NCBI GenBank assembly: GCA_027494055.1
Contig: JAOSJO010000023.1
Location: 441,919 to 505,918, forward strand
Reading direction: 5' to 3'
DNA: 64,000 nt
DNA from: Anaerolineae bacterium
GTDB taxonomy: Bacteria > Chloroflexota > Anaerolineae > Aggregatilineales > JAFGMM01
Shown here: piece by piece, positions 10,078 through 23,589 of the stretch
Position numbering within the stretch: position 1 is the first letter of the stretch
Layout: each line of letters starts with the position of its first letter
Program-made: the position numbers and the translations under genes
The notes under the pieces: model-generated
The model's database searches: none
What the model was told of the DNA's origin: nothing
What the model saw: the letters and a program-made list of their open reading frames with translations, nothing else

Positions 10078-10524
10078 ATGCAATCGAGGAAGTCAGACCC
10101 ACTTGCAGGTCATCATTATGCCGTCGAAGTGCAGGGCGTGGTGACCGGCTACTTCACCGAATGCGGCGGCCTTGGCTCGGAGCACGAGGTGATCGAGCAC
10201 AAGGTGGTCGATGAGAAGGGCCACCCCATCATTCAGAAGATCCCTGGGCGGATGAAGTGGCAGGACATCACCCTGAAGCGCGGCATCACCGCAAGCATGG
10301 ACATCTGGGACTGGCGCAAGAAGGTCGAGGATGGCGACATCGAAGGCGCGCGCCACAACGGGTCGATAATCATGTTCGACCAGAGCTACGAACCCGTGGC
10401 ACAGTGGGATTTCGAACGCGGTTGGCCGGTGAAAGTGACCGGGCCGCAGTTGCAGTCGGACTCGAACGCCTTCGGTATCGAGGAGCTGACGATCACGCAC
10501 GAGGGACTGAGGCGCGTCAAGTAA
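10078..10524 (+). CDS. Inner tube protein 1 (T4 gp19-like, Pvc1 family)
   Basis: This 148-residue protein has the compact tube fold signature: DPLAGHHYAVEVQGVVTGYF, then EVIEHKVVDEKG, IPGRMKWQDITLKRGITA and WDFERGWPVKVTGP. Length and motifs match the tail-tube family (gp19/Hcp-like). A near-perfect TTAGGAGG ribosome site precedes the ATG. It lies directly after the sheath, the usual order for stacked tube rings enclosed by sheath. Confidence 0.95.
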   Translation: MQSRKSDPLAGHHYAVEVQGVVTGYFTECGGLGSEHEVIEHKVVDEKGHPIIQKIPGRMKWQDITLKRGITASMDIWDWRKKVEDGDIEGARHNGSIIMFDQSYEPVAQWDFERGWPVKVTGPQLQSDSNAFGIEELTITHEGLRRVK

Positions 10525-10550
10525 CGGACGTAGTCAGGAGTTAGCGGCGT

Positions 10551-11104
10551 ATGTCGCTGCAAACTGAGTTCGCCTTTGTGTTGCCCAAAGGCTACATCGA
10601 CAGGGATGGCAACGTGCACCGCGAGGGCACGATGCGCCTGGCGACGGCGATGGACGAGATCGCCCCGCTACGCGACCCGCGTGTGCAGGCCAACGAGGCG
10701 TATCTCGTGGTGGCGTTGCTGGCGCGGGTCGTCACACGGCTTGGCGACCTGCCCAGCATCACCACCGGCGTGATCGAAAGCCTCTTCGCCGCAGACCTGG
10801 CCTACCTGCAGGACTTCTACCAGCAGATCAACGGCGTGGGGGAGAGCCGGATCACGGTCCGGTGCCCCCACTGCGGCGAGGTGTTCGAGGAGGCAGCGCC
10901 CGCCCTGGGGGATCGTAGGCTACCCCCCTCGACCGCCTGCACGAGGAGGTAGCCTTCGTCGCCGCCGGGCTGGGCTGGGGTCATGACGAGATCCTTGCGC
11001 TCACGCACGCGGAGCGCGCGCGCTGGGTAGAGCAAGTCAACCGTATCAACGCGCGCCACAACCGCGCGCTCAGCAGGCAGGGTGAAGCGGCGCAGAGGGT
11101 GTAG
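10551..11104 (+). CDS. Tail assembly protein fused to a DUF6760-like segment (frameshifted)
   Basis: The first part (from MSLQTEFAFVLPKGYIDRDG) resembles small phage tail-assembly/chaperone proteins of eCIS loci. It ends in a knuckle RCPHCGEVFEE with one CxxC pair. The second part reads GYPLDRLHEEVAFVAAGL and ERARWVEQVNRIN, matching the short DUF6760 family. The frame breaks between them (G5 run near 10910 and C6 run near 10925). Removing one G and one C gives one open protein of about 184 residues. In many loci these are two genes, so a two-gene reading with a lost stop and start is possible. Confidence 0.7.
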
Positions 11105-11110
11105 GCCAGT

Positions 11111-11275
11111 ATGCCAGAAGAGGTACAGCTCCCGGACGAGGTGCAGAGCGCCGGCAACGCGCCGCCGGACGAGCGCGAGCTGGCCCGCCGCGTCGCCGAG
11201 CGCGTGTGGCAACTCTGGCGCGAGGAGCTGCGCCGCGAGCGCGAACGCCGGGGCCAGGGTCAGCGACGCCGCTGA
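11111..11275 (+). CDS. Small charged helical protein (54 aa) of eCIS loci
   Basis: A 54-codon ORF starts at an ATG six bases after the previous stop and ends TGA at 11275. After an acidic start (MPEEVQLPDEV) it has an amphipathic helix, ELARRVAERVWQLWREELRR, and an Arg-rich tail. Short proteins of this look sit between the two tube genes in related clusters, in the position of Pvc6. The function is unknown; it may act in baseplate or tube assembly. Confidence 0.65.
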   Translation: MPEEVQLPDEVQSAGNAPPDERELARRVAERVWQLWREELRRERERRGQGQRRR

Positions 11276-11304
11276 CACAGCGGCGCAGGGCGTAGGAGAC
11301 AGCG

Positions 11305-11772
11305 ATGTCGAGGACAGGCGAGCCAATCGAAATCCATAGCGCATTCCGCTTCACGGTCGAGATCGACGGGATCGCCTACGCGGCGTTCACCGAATGCACG
11401 CTCCCGAACCTGGAGGTCGAGACCCTGGAGGTCAAGGAAGGCGGCCACAACGAATACACGCACAAGCTGCCGATGCGCGTCAAGACCGGCAACATCACGC
11501 TGCGGCATGGCATCACCAAGGGCGTGGACCTGCTCAAGTGGTACCTGCAAATCCTGCAGGGGCAGATCAGCGACGCCACGCGGCAGGTCTCGGTGGTGAT
11601 GTACGGCCATCTCGCAGCGGAACAGAAGATCGGGCCGGTGGTGCGGTGGAATTTCGAGAAGGCATATCCGGTCCGCTGGACCGGGCCGACGCTCAAGACC
11701 GACGACGCGGCGCTGGCGATTGAGGTGCTGGAGCTGGCGCATCACGGGTTCACGGTACAGGTGGCCGGATGA
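11305..11772 (+). CDS. Inner tube protein 2 (T4 gp19-like, Pvc5 family)
   Basis: This 155-residue tube paralogue contains FRFTVEIDGIAYAAFTECT, LEVETLEVKEGGHNEYTHKLP, TGNITLRHGITKG and RWNFEKAYPVRWTGP. The second tube protein of eCIS usually makes the ring joining the tube to the spike complex. A GTAGGAG ribosome site lies upstream. The stop overlaps the ATG of the next reading frame at 11769. Confidence 0.95.
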   Translation: MSRTGEPIEIHSAFRFTVEIDGIAYAAFTECTLPNLEVETLEVKEGGHNEYTHKLPMRVKTGNITLRHGITKGVDLLKWYLQILQGQISDATRQVSVVMYGHLAAEQKIGPVVRWNFEKAYPVRWTGPTLKTDDAALAIEVLELAHHGFTVQVAG

Positions 11773-13813
11773 TCGTTCGCCGTTGGCGTCTGCGACGCCG
11801 CCCCTCCGTGCGTTGGGTCCGCGGCTGGCGCATTTCAGCCGCGCGCGCGCCGACGTCTACCGCCCGCGCGCCAGCGTCACCGCGCGCCGGAAGCGCCGCC
11901 AGCATGGCAGGAGGCGGCAGCGCGCCCGCTGGTGTGGCGGGAACCGGGCGGCGCGGGGGCGCCCGCAGCGCCGGAAGACGAACCCCTCCTGGATACCGAC
12001 GCCCCCGAAGAATTGGAGGCCGCCGGCCCAGATCTGCTGGCGATCCTGCGCGTGCACCAGGAACGGCGCGCGTTCGAAGCCAGCGCGCCAGCGGAGAGCG
12101 CACCGCCCGCGCGCACCGAGGCACCCTCGCGCCCGGCGGCGCAGCAGCGGCCCACTGCGCAGGAGGTGCCAACCGCACCGCCCCCAGAGCAGCCGGCCGC
12201 GACGCGACCGGATGCGCCGCCCGCACCCGCGCGGCCACTCCCGCCGCGACGCCGGCCCGCCGGTCTGGTGGCCGAGGTCACGCCGGCGCAGAGCGCGGCG
12301 CGGGCAGAGGAGACGCCCACCTCGATGCCGTCACGGATGCCAGCGCCAACGCCAGCGCCGGAACCAGCGCCAGAGCCGGCGCTTGAGGACACGCAGCCCA
12401 TGCCGGCGTTCCAGGCCGAGCCGCCGGCGGTCGCCCCCGAAGCCGGCGCGCATCCCGCGACGCCAGACGCTGCGCCGACGTCGCGCAGGGAGCCGGCCGC
12501 GCCTGCGCCGGGCAAGTCTGCAGAGCCGGCGCGCGAACCTGCGCCCGACGAAAGCGGGCCGCCGCCAGCGCCCAGCCCGGTGGACAAGCCCGCGCCGGGC
12601 AAGGCCGCGCCGCCGCCCCGGTTGGTCCCGCACCCTGACGTGGGGCAGCGCTTCCAGCGCGCCGTGTCGCCGCCGCCACCGCAGGTCAGCCGCAAGCCGG
12701 CCGCGCCGGAACAAACGTCAGTGCCAGAGGCGGCTACACAACTGCCTGTTGCGGCGCAGCCGGCCAGGCCGGAACCTTACGAAGCGCCCGCGCCAGAGGC
12801 CGGCGAACCCCTCACGGTGGGGACGGACGCGGCGGATAGCGTCGCACCGCGCGCGCTGGAGCCGGGCGCGCCACTGCCGGAGCCGGCCAGAGCGGATGAC
12901 CGGCCCGCGCCTGCGGGCGCTCCGGAGCCGGAGCCGGCGCGGCCTCCGCAGGCGAGCCGGCCCACTCAGGAGAGGCCGGCGCGCGCAGACGCCGGGCTGC
13001 CGCCCCAGGCGGCGCAGCCGGCGCGCACGCCGCCAGAGACGCCGCCCGCCGCGCCGCACGCACCCGAACCGGTGGAGGTCGAAGCCAGACCGGACCTCTT
13101 CACCGCGCTGGTCGAGGCGGGCTGGATCGAAGCGCCTGACGAAACGACGGATGACGCGCCGTATAGCGCGCCATATGGCGCGCCCGCAGTGCGCGGCCAC
13201 GCCCCGGAAACAGCACGGGCGGATCATCCGCCGCAGGACGCCGCCCCACCGACAGCGCGCGCACCCCTGGCCGGGACGCCCGGCGAGGGAAGTCGGGCAG
13301 CGCCACAACCGGCGACGCCACGCGCGCCGTCGGTCCAGAGGCAGGCGGACAGGCCCACCGAAGTGAGCCGCCCGCCGGCGCAGGAAGCCGGGGACGCGCC
13401 GCACACTGGCGCAGCCGCGCCGCGCGGGCCAGAGGCCGACCTGCTGGCGCTGCTGGACCTGCCGCCGGACACGCCGATCCAGCGCCGCGCCGAGACGCCG
13501 CCACCGCTGGCGGAAGCGCATCCCGGCGCGATCGTGCGCCGCGAAAGCGACGCCGCGCCGGAGGCGATCCAGCCGGGGGCCGGCGTTCGCGCCCATCCCG
13601 GCCCTCCGGCAGGCGGAGCCGGACCGGGTGCGCCGCGCGCCGGAAGCGCCGGGGGCCGACTCCGTGACGCCCTCCGAGCCGGCCGGCGAAGAGGGCGGCG
13701 AACAGGCCGAACCGGGCCAGGCCGGGCCGGACATCGACAAGCTGGCGCGGGATGTCTACGGCATTTTGCGCAACCGCCTGCGCGTCGAGCGCGAGCGGAG
13801 CACAGGACAGTAA
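11769..13813 (+). CDS. Pro/Ala-rich low-complexity eCIS protein with conserved helical C-terminus (frameshifted)
   Basis: Most of this ~680-residue product is Pro/Ala/Glu-rich and probably disordered. Short ordered islands occur: PDLLAILRVHQERRAFE near the start, RPDLFTALVEAGWIEAPDE and EADLLALLDLPPDTPIQRR later. The C-terminus DIDKLARDVYGILRNRLRVERER is a helix typical of proteins at this position in eCIS clusters. The frame breaks near 13590, and at least once or twice in the first 110 bases, where three frames each hold part of a plausible N-terminus. The start at 11769 is therefore uncertain. It could be a baseplate linker or scaffold; no enzymatic motif is visible. Confidence 0.65.
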
Positions 13814-13822
13814 GGAGCGGGT

Positions 13823-14479
13823 ATGTCACTGGTCAACACGCGGGGCGGCTTGAAGCCCGCAACAATCGTCAACCTCAGCACGAACGAAGAAGTGCGCTGC
13901 ATGTTCAACCCGCACGAGTACACGCTGACCAAGAGCAACTCGTGGGAGGCGAAGCCCGTGCGCGGCAAGAACGTGCCCAAAGTGACCTTCAAGCAGGGCG
14001 GCGCGCAGTCGCTCAAGCTGACGCTGCACTTCGACACCCTGGCCGAAGGCGCCGACGTCCGCGACCTCACCGACCCGCTGTGGAAGATGATGCTGGTGGA
14101 CGAGAGCAGCCAGAACCCGCGCTCCGGGAAGAGCGCGCCGCCGCAGGTGGCGTTCCGCTGGGGCAAGCTGAGCTTCGAGGCGGTTGTCAAGACGCTGAGC
14201 CAGAAGTTCACCCTCTTCATCGACGATGGCAAGCCGGTGCGCTGCACGGTGGACATCACGCTCGACCAGTTGATCGACGTAGACGACTACCAGCCGCAGG
14301 ACCCGTCCAGCGAGGGGGCGGGGCAGACCGAGCAACTGGTCACCGTGATCGAGGGCGACCGCATGGACAACGTCGCGTCGTCATCGACCGGCGACCCCGG
14401 CTCATACCGCGACATCGCCGAGGCCAACAACGTTGACGACCCGCTCAACTTGAAGCCGGGACAGCAGTTGCGGGTCTAG
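13823..14479 (+). CDS. LysM-containing baseplate protein (Pvc7-like)
   Basis: This 218-residue protein begins MSLVNTRGGLKPATIVNL and carries the eCIS hub features CMFNPHEYTLTKSNSW and KLTLHFDTL. It ends in a LysM-like module (SYRDIAEANNVDDPLNLKPGQQLRV). In PVC and Afp the equivalent protein joins the spike to the baseplate hub. A TAAGGAG ribosome site precedes ATG 13823. It is the ninth gene in an unbroken rightward run. Confidence 0.9.
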   Translation: MSLVNTRGGLKPATIVNLSTNEEVRCMFNPHEYTLTKSNSWEAKPVRGKNVPKVTFKQGGAQSLKLTLHFDTLAEGADVRDLTDPLWKMMLVDESSQNPRSGKSAPPQVAFRWGKLSFEAVVKTLSQKFTLFIDDGKPVRCTVDITLDQLIDVDDYQPQDPSSEGAGQTEQLVTVIEGDRMDNVASSSTGDPGSYRDIAEANNVDDPLNLKPGQQLRV

Positions 14480-14509
14480 CCGGGCCGGCAGGGATTAGCG
14501 AGCGCTGAG

Positions 14510-16314
14510 ATGCCAGAGGAAAGACGAGTCGATCAGGTTGCGATCAAGGTCAACGGCGCGGACCTCCCGCGCGAGTTGATGGACGCGCTGTACGAGGCGG
14601 TGGTGGACGTGAGCCTCCACCTGCCGGACATGTTCGTGCTCCGCTTCCATGACGACGACCTCAGGTGGGTGAACGAGGGGCCGTTCGCGCCGGGCGCGCC
14701 GGTCGAGGTCGAGCTTGCCAAAGGGGGCGGCGAGACGCAGCGCGTGTTCGCCGGCGAGATCACCGCCATCGAGCCGGATTTCTCGCAGAACCTGACCGCG
14801 ATCCTGACCGTGCGCGGGTACGACCGCAGCCACCGCCTGAACCGGGGCACGAAGACGCGCGTCTTCGTGCAGGTGACCGACGCCGACATCGTGCAGCAGA
14901 TTGCCCAGGAGGCGGGTTTGCAGGCCCAGGTCGCGCACACGTCGGAGGTGTACGACCACGTCTTCCAGCACAACCAGACCGACCTGGAATTCCTGCAGGC
15001 GCGCGCGGAGCGCATCGGCTATGAAGTGTTTGTGGACGACAGGACGCTCCATTTCCGCCGGCCGAAGGGCGAGCGCGGCGAAGAGGTCACGCTGGCGTGG
15101 GGCGAGACGTTGCGCGCCTTTCGTCCCCGGCTGACGGTCGCCCGGCAGGTGGACGAGGTCACGGTGAAGGGCTGGGACCCCGCGCCAAGCGGGAGATCGT
15201 CGGGCAGGCGAACCGCACCGACACCGCGCCGGAGGTCGGCGTGGGCAAGCAGGGCGGCGAGGCGGCGCAGGAGGCGCTGGCGTCGTCGGCGCGGCAGGTG
15301 GTGGTGCGGCGGCCCGTGGCCTCGCAGGCCGAGGCCGACGCGGTGGCGCAGGCGCTCCTGGACGAGATCAACGCCGGCTTCATCGAGGCCGAGGGCACGG
15401 CGCACGGGAACCCGGCGCTCACGGCGGGCCAGGTGATTACGCTGGAGGACCTGGGCGAGCGCTTCAGCGGCAAGTACATGGTCACCGCCGTTGTGCACAC
15501 CTACACCGCACAGGAAGGCGGCTACGAGACGCACTTCACGGTCGAGGGCGCGCGCCCCACGCTGATGTCCGATTTGGTCAACGGCGCGCCGGTTGACGGC
15601 GCGCACGATGGGGCGCGGTGGGGCGGCGTGGTGCCGGCCGTGGTCACCAACAACAACGACCCGGACAACATGAGCCGGGTGAAGCTCAAGTTCCCGTGGC
15701 TCGACGACGGCCTGGAGAGCGCATGGGCGCGCGTGAGCGCGGTCGGCGCGGGCAACGAGCGCGGCCTGTTCTGGCTGCCGGAGATCAACGACGAGGTGCT
15801 GGTCGCGTTCGAGCACGGCGACTTCAACAAGCCCTACGTGGTCGGCAGCCTGTGGAACGGCCAGGACGCGCCGCCCGAAGCCGCGCGCGAGGCGGTGAAG
15901 AGCGGCAAGGTGCACACGCGCACGCTCAAGACGCGCACCGGCCACGTGATCCGCCTGGTGGACGACGAGACGGGCGAGCAATTCATCGAGATCATCGACG
16001 CCGCCGAGGGCACGCACATCAAGCTCGACGCCAAGTCGAAGAAGCTGTCCATCGCGTGCCAGTCGGACATCAACATCGAGGCCGACGGCACCATTACCCT
16101 GAAGGCGCAGCGCGACCTTGAGATCAACGCGGTCGGCGAACTGAAGCTCAAGGGCCGCACGGTGAAGGTCGAGGGCGACACGAACACCGATGTCAAGGCC
16201 GGCGCGGCCCTGAAACTGCAAGGCGCGCAGCTCAGCGCCGAGGGCAGCGCCACCGCCGAGCTGAAGGCCGGCGGCAACGTGACCGTGCGCGGCGCGCTGG
16301 TGCAGATCAACTAG
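14510..16314 (+). CDS. Spike protein, VgrG/gpD-like (Pvc8; one frameshift)
   Basis: The product is about 601 residues. The gp27/gpD-like hub comes first (VDQVAIKVNGADLPRELMDAL, later NQTDLEFLQARAERIGYEVFV). An OB-fold follows (GVVPAVVTNNNDPDNMSRVKLKFPW, RGLFWLPEINDEVLVAFEHGD). The C-terminus is a repetitive beta-helix needle ending GNVTVRGALVQIN. This hub, OB-fold and needle arrangement is that of VgrG-type spikes. One C appears missing in a C4 run near 15180. The PAAR tip gene follows. Confidence 0.92.
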
Positions 16315-16360
16315 GCGCTGGCGAGCACGAAGCCGCGCGAAGACGAGAGGAGCGACAACC

Positions 16361-16639
16361 ATGCGACCCGCAGCGCGCGTAGGCGATCCCACAGGCCACC
16401 CCGGCGTCATTACCGGGCCGGGCGTGCCCACGGTGTTGATTGCCGGTCAGCCGGCGGCGGTGGTCGGCGACATGCACACGTGCAGCTTCCCCGGCACGCC
16501 GCCGCACCCGCCGACGCCCTTCCCGATGGGCAGCACGACGGTGCTGATCGGCGGGCGGCCGGCGCTGCGCATGGGCGACGTGGCCGGGTGCGGCGCGCCC
16601 ATCATCGCCGGCGCGCCGACGGTGTTGATCGGAGGGTAG
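16361..16639 (+). CDS. PAAR-repeat spike tip (Pvc10-like)
   Basis: This 92-residue protein has repeated PAAR-type segments: PAARVGDPTGHPG, GPGVPTVLIAGQPAAVVGD and GSTTVLIGGRPALRMGD, with conserved His and Cys residues (MHTCSFPG, VAGCGAP) that can hold a metal at the tip. PAAR proteins form the sharp cone on VgrG-type spikes. A GAGAGGAG ribosome site lies upstream; gp25 follows after 4 bases. Confidence 0.93.
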   Translation: MRPAARVGDPTGHPGVITGPGVPTVLIAGQPAAVVGDMHTCSFPGTPPHPPTPFPMGSTTVLIGGRPALRMGDVAGCGAPIIAGAPTVLIGG

Positions 16640-16643
16640 GCGG

Positions 16644-17033
16644 ATGAGCGAGACTGTAGGACGCGGCTGGGCCTTCCCGCCCCGCCTGGATGCGCAGAAC
16701 CGGATCGCCATGGCGGACAACGACGCCGACATCCGGCAGGCGATCTACATCATCCTGAACACCGCGCCCGGCGAGCGCGTGATGCGCCCGGAGTTCGGCT
16801 GCCGCATCCACGAGCTGATCTTCGCGCCGGCGAACACCGCGACGGCGGCGATGGTGGAGCGCTACGTCACCGAGGCGCTGGGCCGCTGGGAGCCGCGCGT
16901 CCGGGTTCACAACGTGACGGCGGTGCCCGGCGCGACCGAGTACGGCGAACTGCTGATCGAGATCACCTACGAGATCAAAGACCGGCATGATGTACGGAGC
17001 ATGGTTTATCCCTTTTACCTGAACCAGGCATAG
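16644..17033 (+). CDS. Baseplate wedge protein, GPW/gp25 family (Pvc9-like)
   Basis: This 129-residue protein carries the gp25 signature IRQAIYIILNTAPGERVMRPEFGC followed by IHELIF. The conserved EFG-containing loop and short length match gp25/TssE-like baseplate wedge proteins that nucleate sheath assembly. It is spaced 4 bases from PAAR and 13 bases from baseplate J. Confidence 0.95.
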   Translation: MSETVGRGWAFPPRLDAQNRIAMADNDADIRQAIYIILNTAPGERVMRPEFGCRIHELIFAPANTATAAMVERYVTEALGRWEPRVRVHNVTAVPGATEYGELLIEITYEIKDRHDVRSMVYPFYLNQA

Positions 17034-17046
17034 GCAGGAGCGAGCG

Positions 17047-19019
17047 ATGGCACTGGAAACCCCCCGCTTGGACGACCGCGCTTTTGCGGACATCGTGGAA
17101 GAGGCGCGACGGCGCATTGCCCTGTACTGCCCGGAATGGACCGACCACAATCTGAGCGATCCGGGCATCACGCTGATCGAGCTGTTCGCGTGGATGACCG
17201 ACATCGTGCTCTACCGCCTCAACCGCGTGCCCGACAAGCACTATATCAAGTTCATGGAGCTGCTCGGCATCACGCTGCGCGAGGCGGAGCCGGCGCACGC
17301 CCCGGTGACCTTCTGGCTCGCCGCGCCCCAGCCCACGACGATCACCATCCCGGCCGGCACCGAGGTCGCCACCACGCGCACCGAGACCGCGCCCGCCATT
17401 GTTTTCAGCACGGACGCCGACCTGCCAGTTCATGTGCCGACGCTCAAGACCGTGCTGGCGAGCCGACGCGAGCAGGGCGGCGGGCGCAGCTTCAGGGAGC
17501 AGAACCTGACGCGGCTGGCGGTGGGCTTCGAGGGGTTCGCGGTGTTCTCCAACCCGCCGCAGCCGGGCGACGCGCTCTACCTGGGCTTCGACGAGGACCT
17601 GAGCAACCACATTCTGGGCATCGAGATGGACGTTGACATCGCCGAGGGCGCGGGCATCGACCCGTCGAACCCGCCGTACAGGTGGCAGGCGCTCGGCGCG
17701 GAGGACCCCGAACCGTGGATCGACGCGGAAATCGATTCGGATACCACGCTGGGGTTCAACGTGGCCGGGCTGGTGCGGCTGCACCTGCCGCGCATGAAGC
17801 GCGCAACCGTCAACAAGAAGACGGGCTACTGGGTACGGTGCCGGCTCGACCCCGCCGAAGGGGTGCGCAGCTACCGCGTCAGCCCCCAGGTGCGGCGGCT
17901 GGTGACGGCAAGCTGGGGCGGCACGATGGAGGCGACACACGCGACCACGGTGCGCAACGAGGTCCTGGGCCGGTCGGATGGCTCGCCAGGGCAGCGCTTC
18001 TTCCTGGACCACACGCCGGTGCTGCCGCGCCTGCCCGGCGAGGGCCTGCTGGTGCGCATCGACGAGGAACGCAAGGAACGCTGGACCGAGGTGCGCGACT
18101 TCGCCAGTTCGACGCCCTCCGACGGGCATTACACCCTCGACAGCAACACGGGCGAGGTGCGCCTGGGGCCGGCGCTGCCCCAGCGCGACGGCACGGCGCG
18201 CGCATACGGCGCGGTCCCCCGAAGGGCGCGACGCTGGTGATGCGCGCCTACCGGCACGGCGGCGGGCGCGTCGGCAACGTGGCGGCAGGGGCGCTCAACG
18301 TGCTCAAGAGCGGCCTGCCCTACGTGGAGCGCGTGTCCAACCGCCGCGACGCGCACGGCGGCCTGGACGCCGAGAGCCTGGAGGACGCCAAGCTCCGCGT
18401 GCCCGGCTACCTGCGGTCGTTGGGGCGCGCGGTGACGGCTCGCGACTTCGAGTACCTGGCGCGCGAGGCTGCGCCGGGGCAGGTGGAGCGCGTGTTCTGC
18501 CTCCAGCCACCGCACACCAACCTGGGCGAGATCAAGGTGCTGGTGATCCCGCGCGTGCCCCGGCCCGAAGGCCATATTGCGCCGGACGCGCTGGCGCTGC
18601 CGCGCGACCTGCGCGACCGTATCACCGCCTACCTGGATGAGCGCCGGCTGCTCTCCACCCAGTTGGAAGTGCTCGCGCCGGCGTACCAGTGGGTGCGGAC
18701 GCGCGTGCGGCTACGCGCACGCGCGCACGCCGACACGGAGGAGGTCGCCGCAGCGGTGGAGGCCAGGCTGTTCCGCTTCCTGAATCCGGTGGTGGGCGGC
18801 CCGGACGGCAACGGCTGGCCTTTTGGGCGCGACCTGTTCATCTCGGACGTGATGGCGGCGCTGCTCGCCGTGCCGGGCGTGGACTTCATCCGGTCGGTGG
18901 AGCTGTACCCCGTGAGCTACGACCGGGGGCAGTTCACGCGCGGCGAGCAGACGGACGAAATCCCGGTGGTGACGCACGGCGTCATCGCCTCGCAGGAACA
19001 CGACGTGCGCGTGGAGTAA
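17047..19019 (+). CDS. Baseplate J-like protein (Pvc11-like; one frameshift)
   Basis: The ~657-residue protein starts with the usual putative-baseplate-assembly opening (YCPEWTDHNLSDPGITLIELFAWMTDIVLYRLNRVPD). The later baseplate-J core has RAVTARDFEYLAREAAPGQVERV, VLVIPRVPRPEG and LLSTQLEVLAPAYQWVRTRVR. It forms the wedge ring around the spike. The frame breaks in a C5 run near 18218; adding one C restores it. It is followed after 13 bases by the FHA-gpI fusion. Confidence 0.92.
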
Positions 19020-19032
19020 ACGGGACGCGATT

Positions 19033-20118
19033 ATGGAAGAACCGAGAGCCGTTTTCAAGATCACCGGGCCAAACCTGGAGCGCGACGAGATTGTGGTCAC
19101 GCGCGGCGGGTTGACGGTGGGCCGCGTGGCCGGCAACGACCTGATACTCGACCACCCGCTCATCAGCCGGCGGCACATGCGCTTCACCTGGCAGGACGGG
19201 GCCTTCTGGGTCGAGGACCTGGGCAGCCGCAACGGCACGTGGATCGGCGACCGGCGCATCGAACCCAACACGCCAGCGCGCGTTAACGCGGGCGACTCCA
19301 TCCGCACCGGGCCGTACCTTTTCACGTTTGAACAGGTCGAGGGCCTGGAGCCGCCGGCAGCGCCAGAGGCCGCCGCGCCGCCGCCGCCCTCGAAAGTGCC
19401 GGAGCAGTCCAGGATCGAGTCGGAGCCGAAGAAGCCCAGGACGAAAGCGCGGCCGGCGGAGCCGCCGCCCGCGCCCCCGCCATCGCGGGTGCCGGAGCAG
19501 TCCAGGATCGACTCGCCGCCGCCCCTGGAAGCGCGCGAGCCTGCGGCCCCGCCGTCGCGCCTGCCGGAAGAGAGCAAGCTCCCGCCCAGCGGGCCGCCGG
19601 GACCGCCCGCGCCGCCGGGCAACGGCGCTTACCCGTTCGGCATCCCGCGCGACAAGAGCAACTGGCTCCAGTATTTGCCGGCGCTCTACGCGGAAGATGC
19701 CTTCATCGGGCGCTACCTGCTGGTATTTGAGTCGGTGATGGCGCCGATCATCTGGATGATCGACAACTTCGACCTGTACCTGACGCCGCAGGTGGCCCCT
19801 GCCGAGTGGCTGAAGTGGATCGCGAGCTGGTTCGACCTCCTGCTCCTGCCCAGCCTCCCGGTTGAGCGCCAGCGGGCGCTCGTGGATCACGTCGGCTGGC
19901 TGTTCCTGCGGCGCGGGACGCGCGCCGGCCTGGAACGTTTGTTAGAATTGTACTTCGGTGTGAAGCCTGAGATAATTGAGAACGCGGACCGGGCGTGCCA
20001 CTTCACCGTGAAGTTGCGCCTGGGGCGCGGCGAGGCCGCGCTCAGCCGGGCGGTCGCCGAACGGCTGATCGAATCGCAGAAGCCGGCGTTTGCGGGCTAT
20101 GCGCTGGAGATTTCCTAA
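19033..20118 (+). CDS. FHA domain fused to phage tail protein I-like baseplate protein
   Basis: Residues 1-100 form a full FHA domain with the phosphothreonine-binding residues: TVGRVAGNDLIL, ISRRHMRF, DLGSRNGTWI. A Pro/Ala/Glu linker (about 105-195) has three copies of a motif like PEQSRI (VPEQSRIES, VPEQSRIDS, LPEESKLPP). Residues 200-361 match P2 gpI-like tail proteins (NWLQYLPALYAEDAFIGRYLLVF, LVDHVGWLFLRRGTRAGLERLLELYFG). The baseplate component thus carries a phosphopeptide-binding head. The kinase gene starts 30 bases downstream. I infer phosphorylation-dependent docking on the baseplate; the linker itself has Ser but few Thr residues. Confidence 0.9.
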   Translation: MEEPRAVFKITGPNLERDEIVVTRGGLTVGRVAGNDLILDHPLISRRHMRFTWQDGAFWVEDLGSRNGTWIGDRRIEPNTPARVNAGDSIRTGPYLFTFEQVEGLEPPAAPEAAAPPPPSKVPEQSRIESEPKKPRTKARPAEPPPAPPPSRVPEQSRIDSPPPLEAREPAAPPSRLPEESKLPPSGPPGPPAPPGNGAYPFGIPRDKSNWLQYLPALYAEDAFIGRYLLVFESVMAPIIWMIDNFDLYLTPQVAPAEWLKWIASWFDLLLLPSLPVERQRALVDHVGWLFLRRGTRAGLERLLELYFGVKPEIIENADRACHFTVKLRLGRGEAALSRAVAERLIESQKPAFAGYALEIS

Positions 20119-20148
20119 GGTGGGGGACGGAAGGTTGGGAGTGATACG

Positions 20149-23533
<3,385 letters not shown>

Positions 23534-23589
23534 TGTATCCTTGTGGAAGACGTGATGTGTTGCCACTGCGCACCGGGAAGGAGTGAACC

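Noticed and set aside
11720..13366. Long Arg/Pro-rich frame overlapping the Pro/Ala-rich eCIS protein
   Set aside because: It is a shifted reading of GC-rich sequence with improbable Arg content; only a short N-terminal part may belong to the real gene after frame correction.
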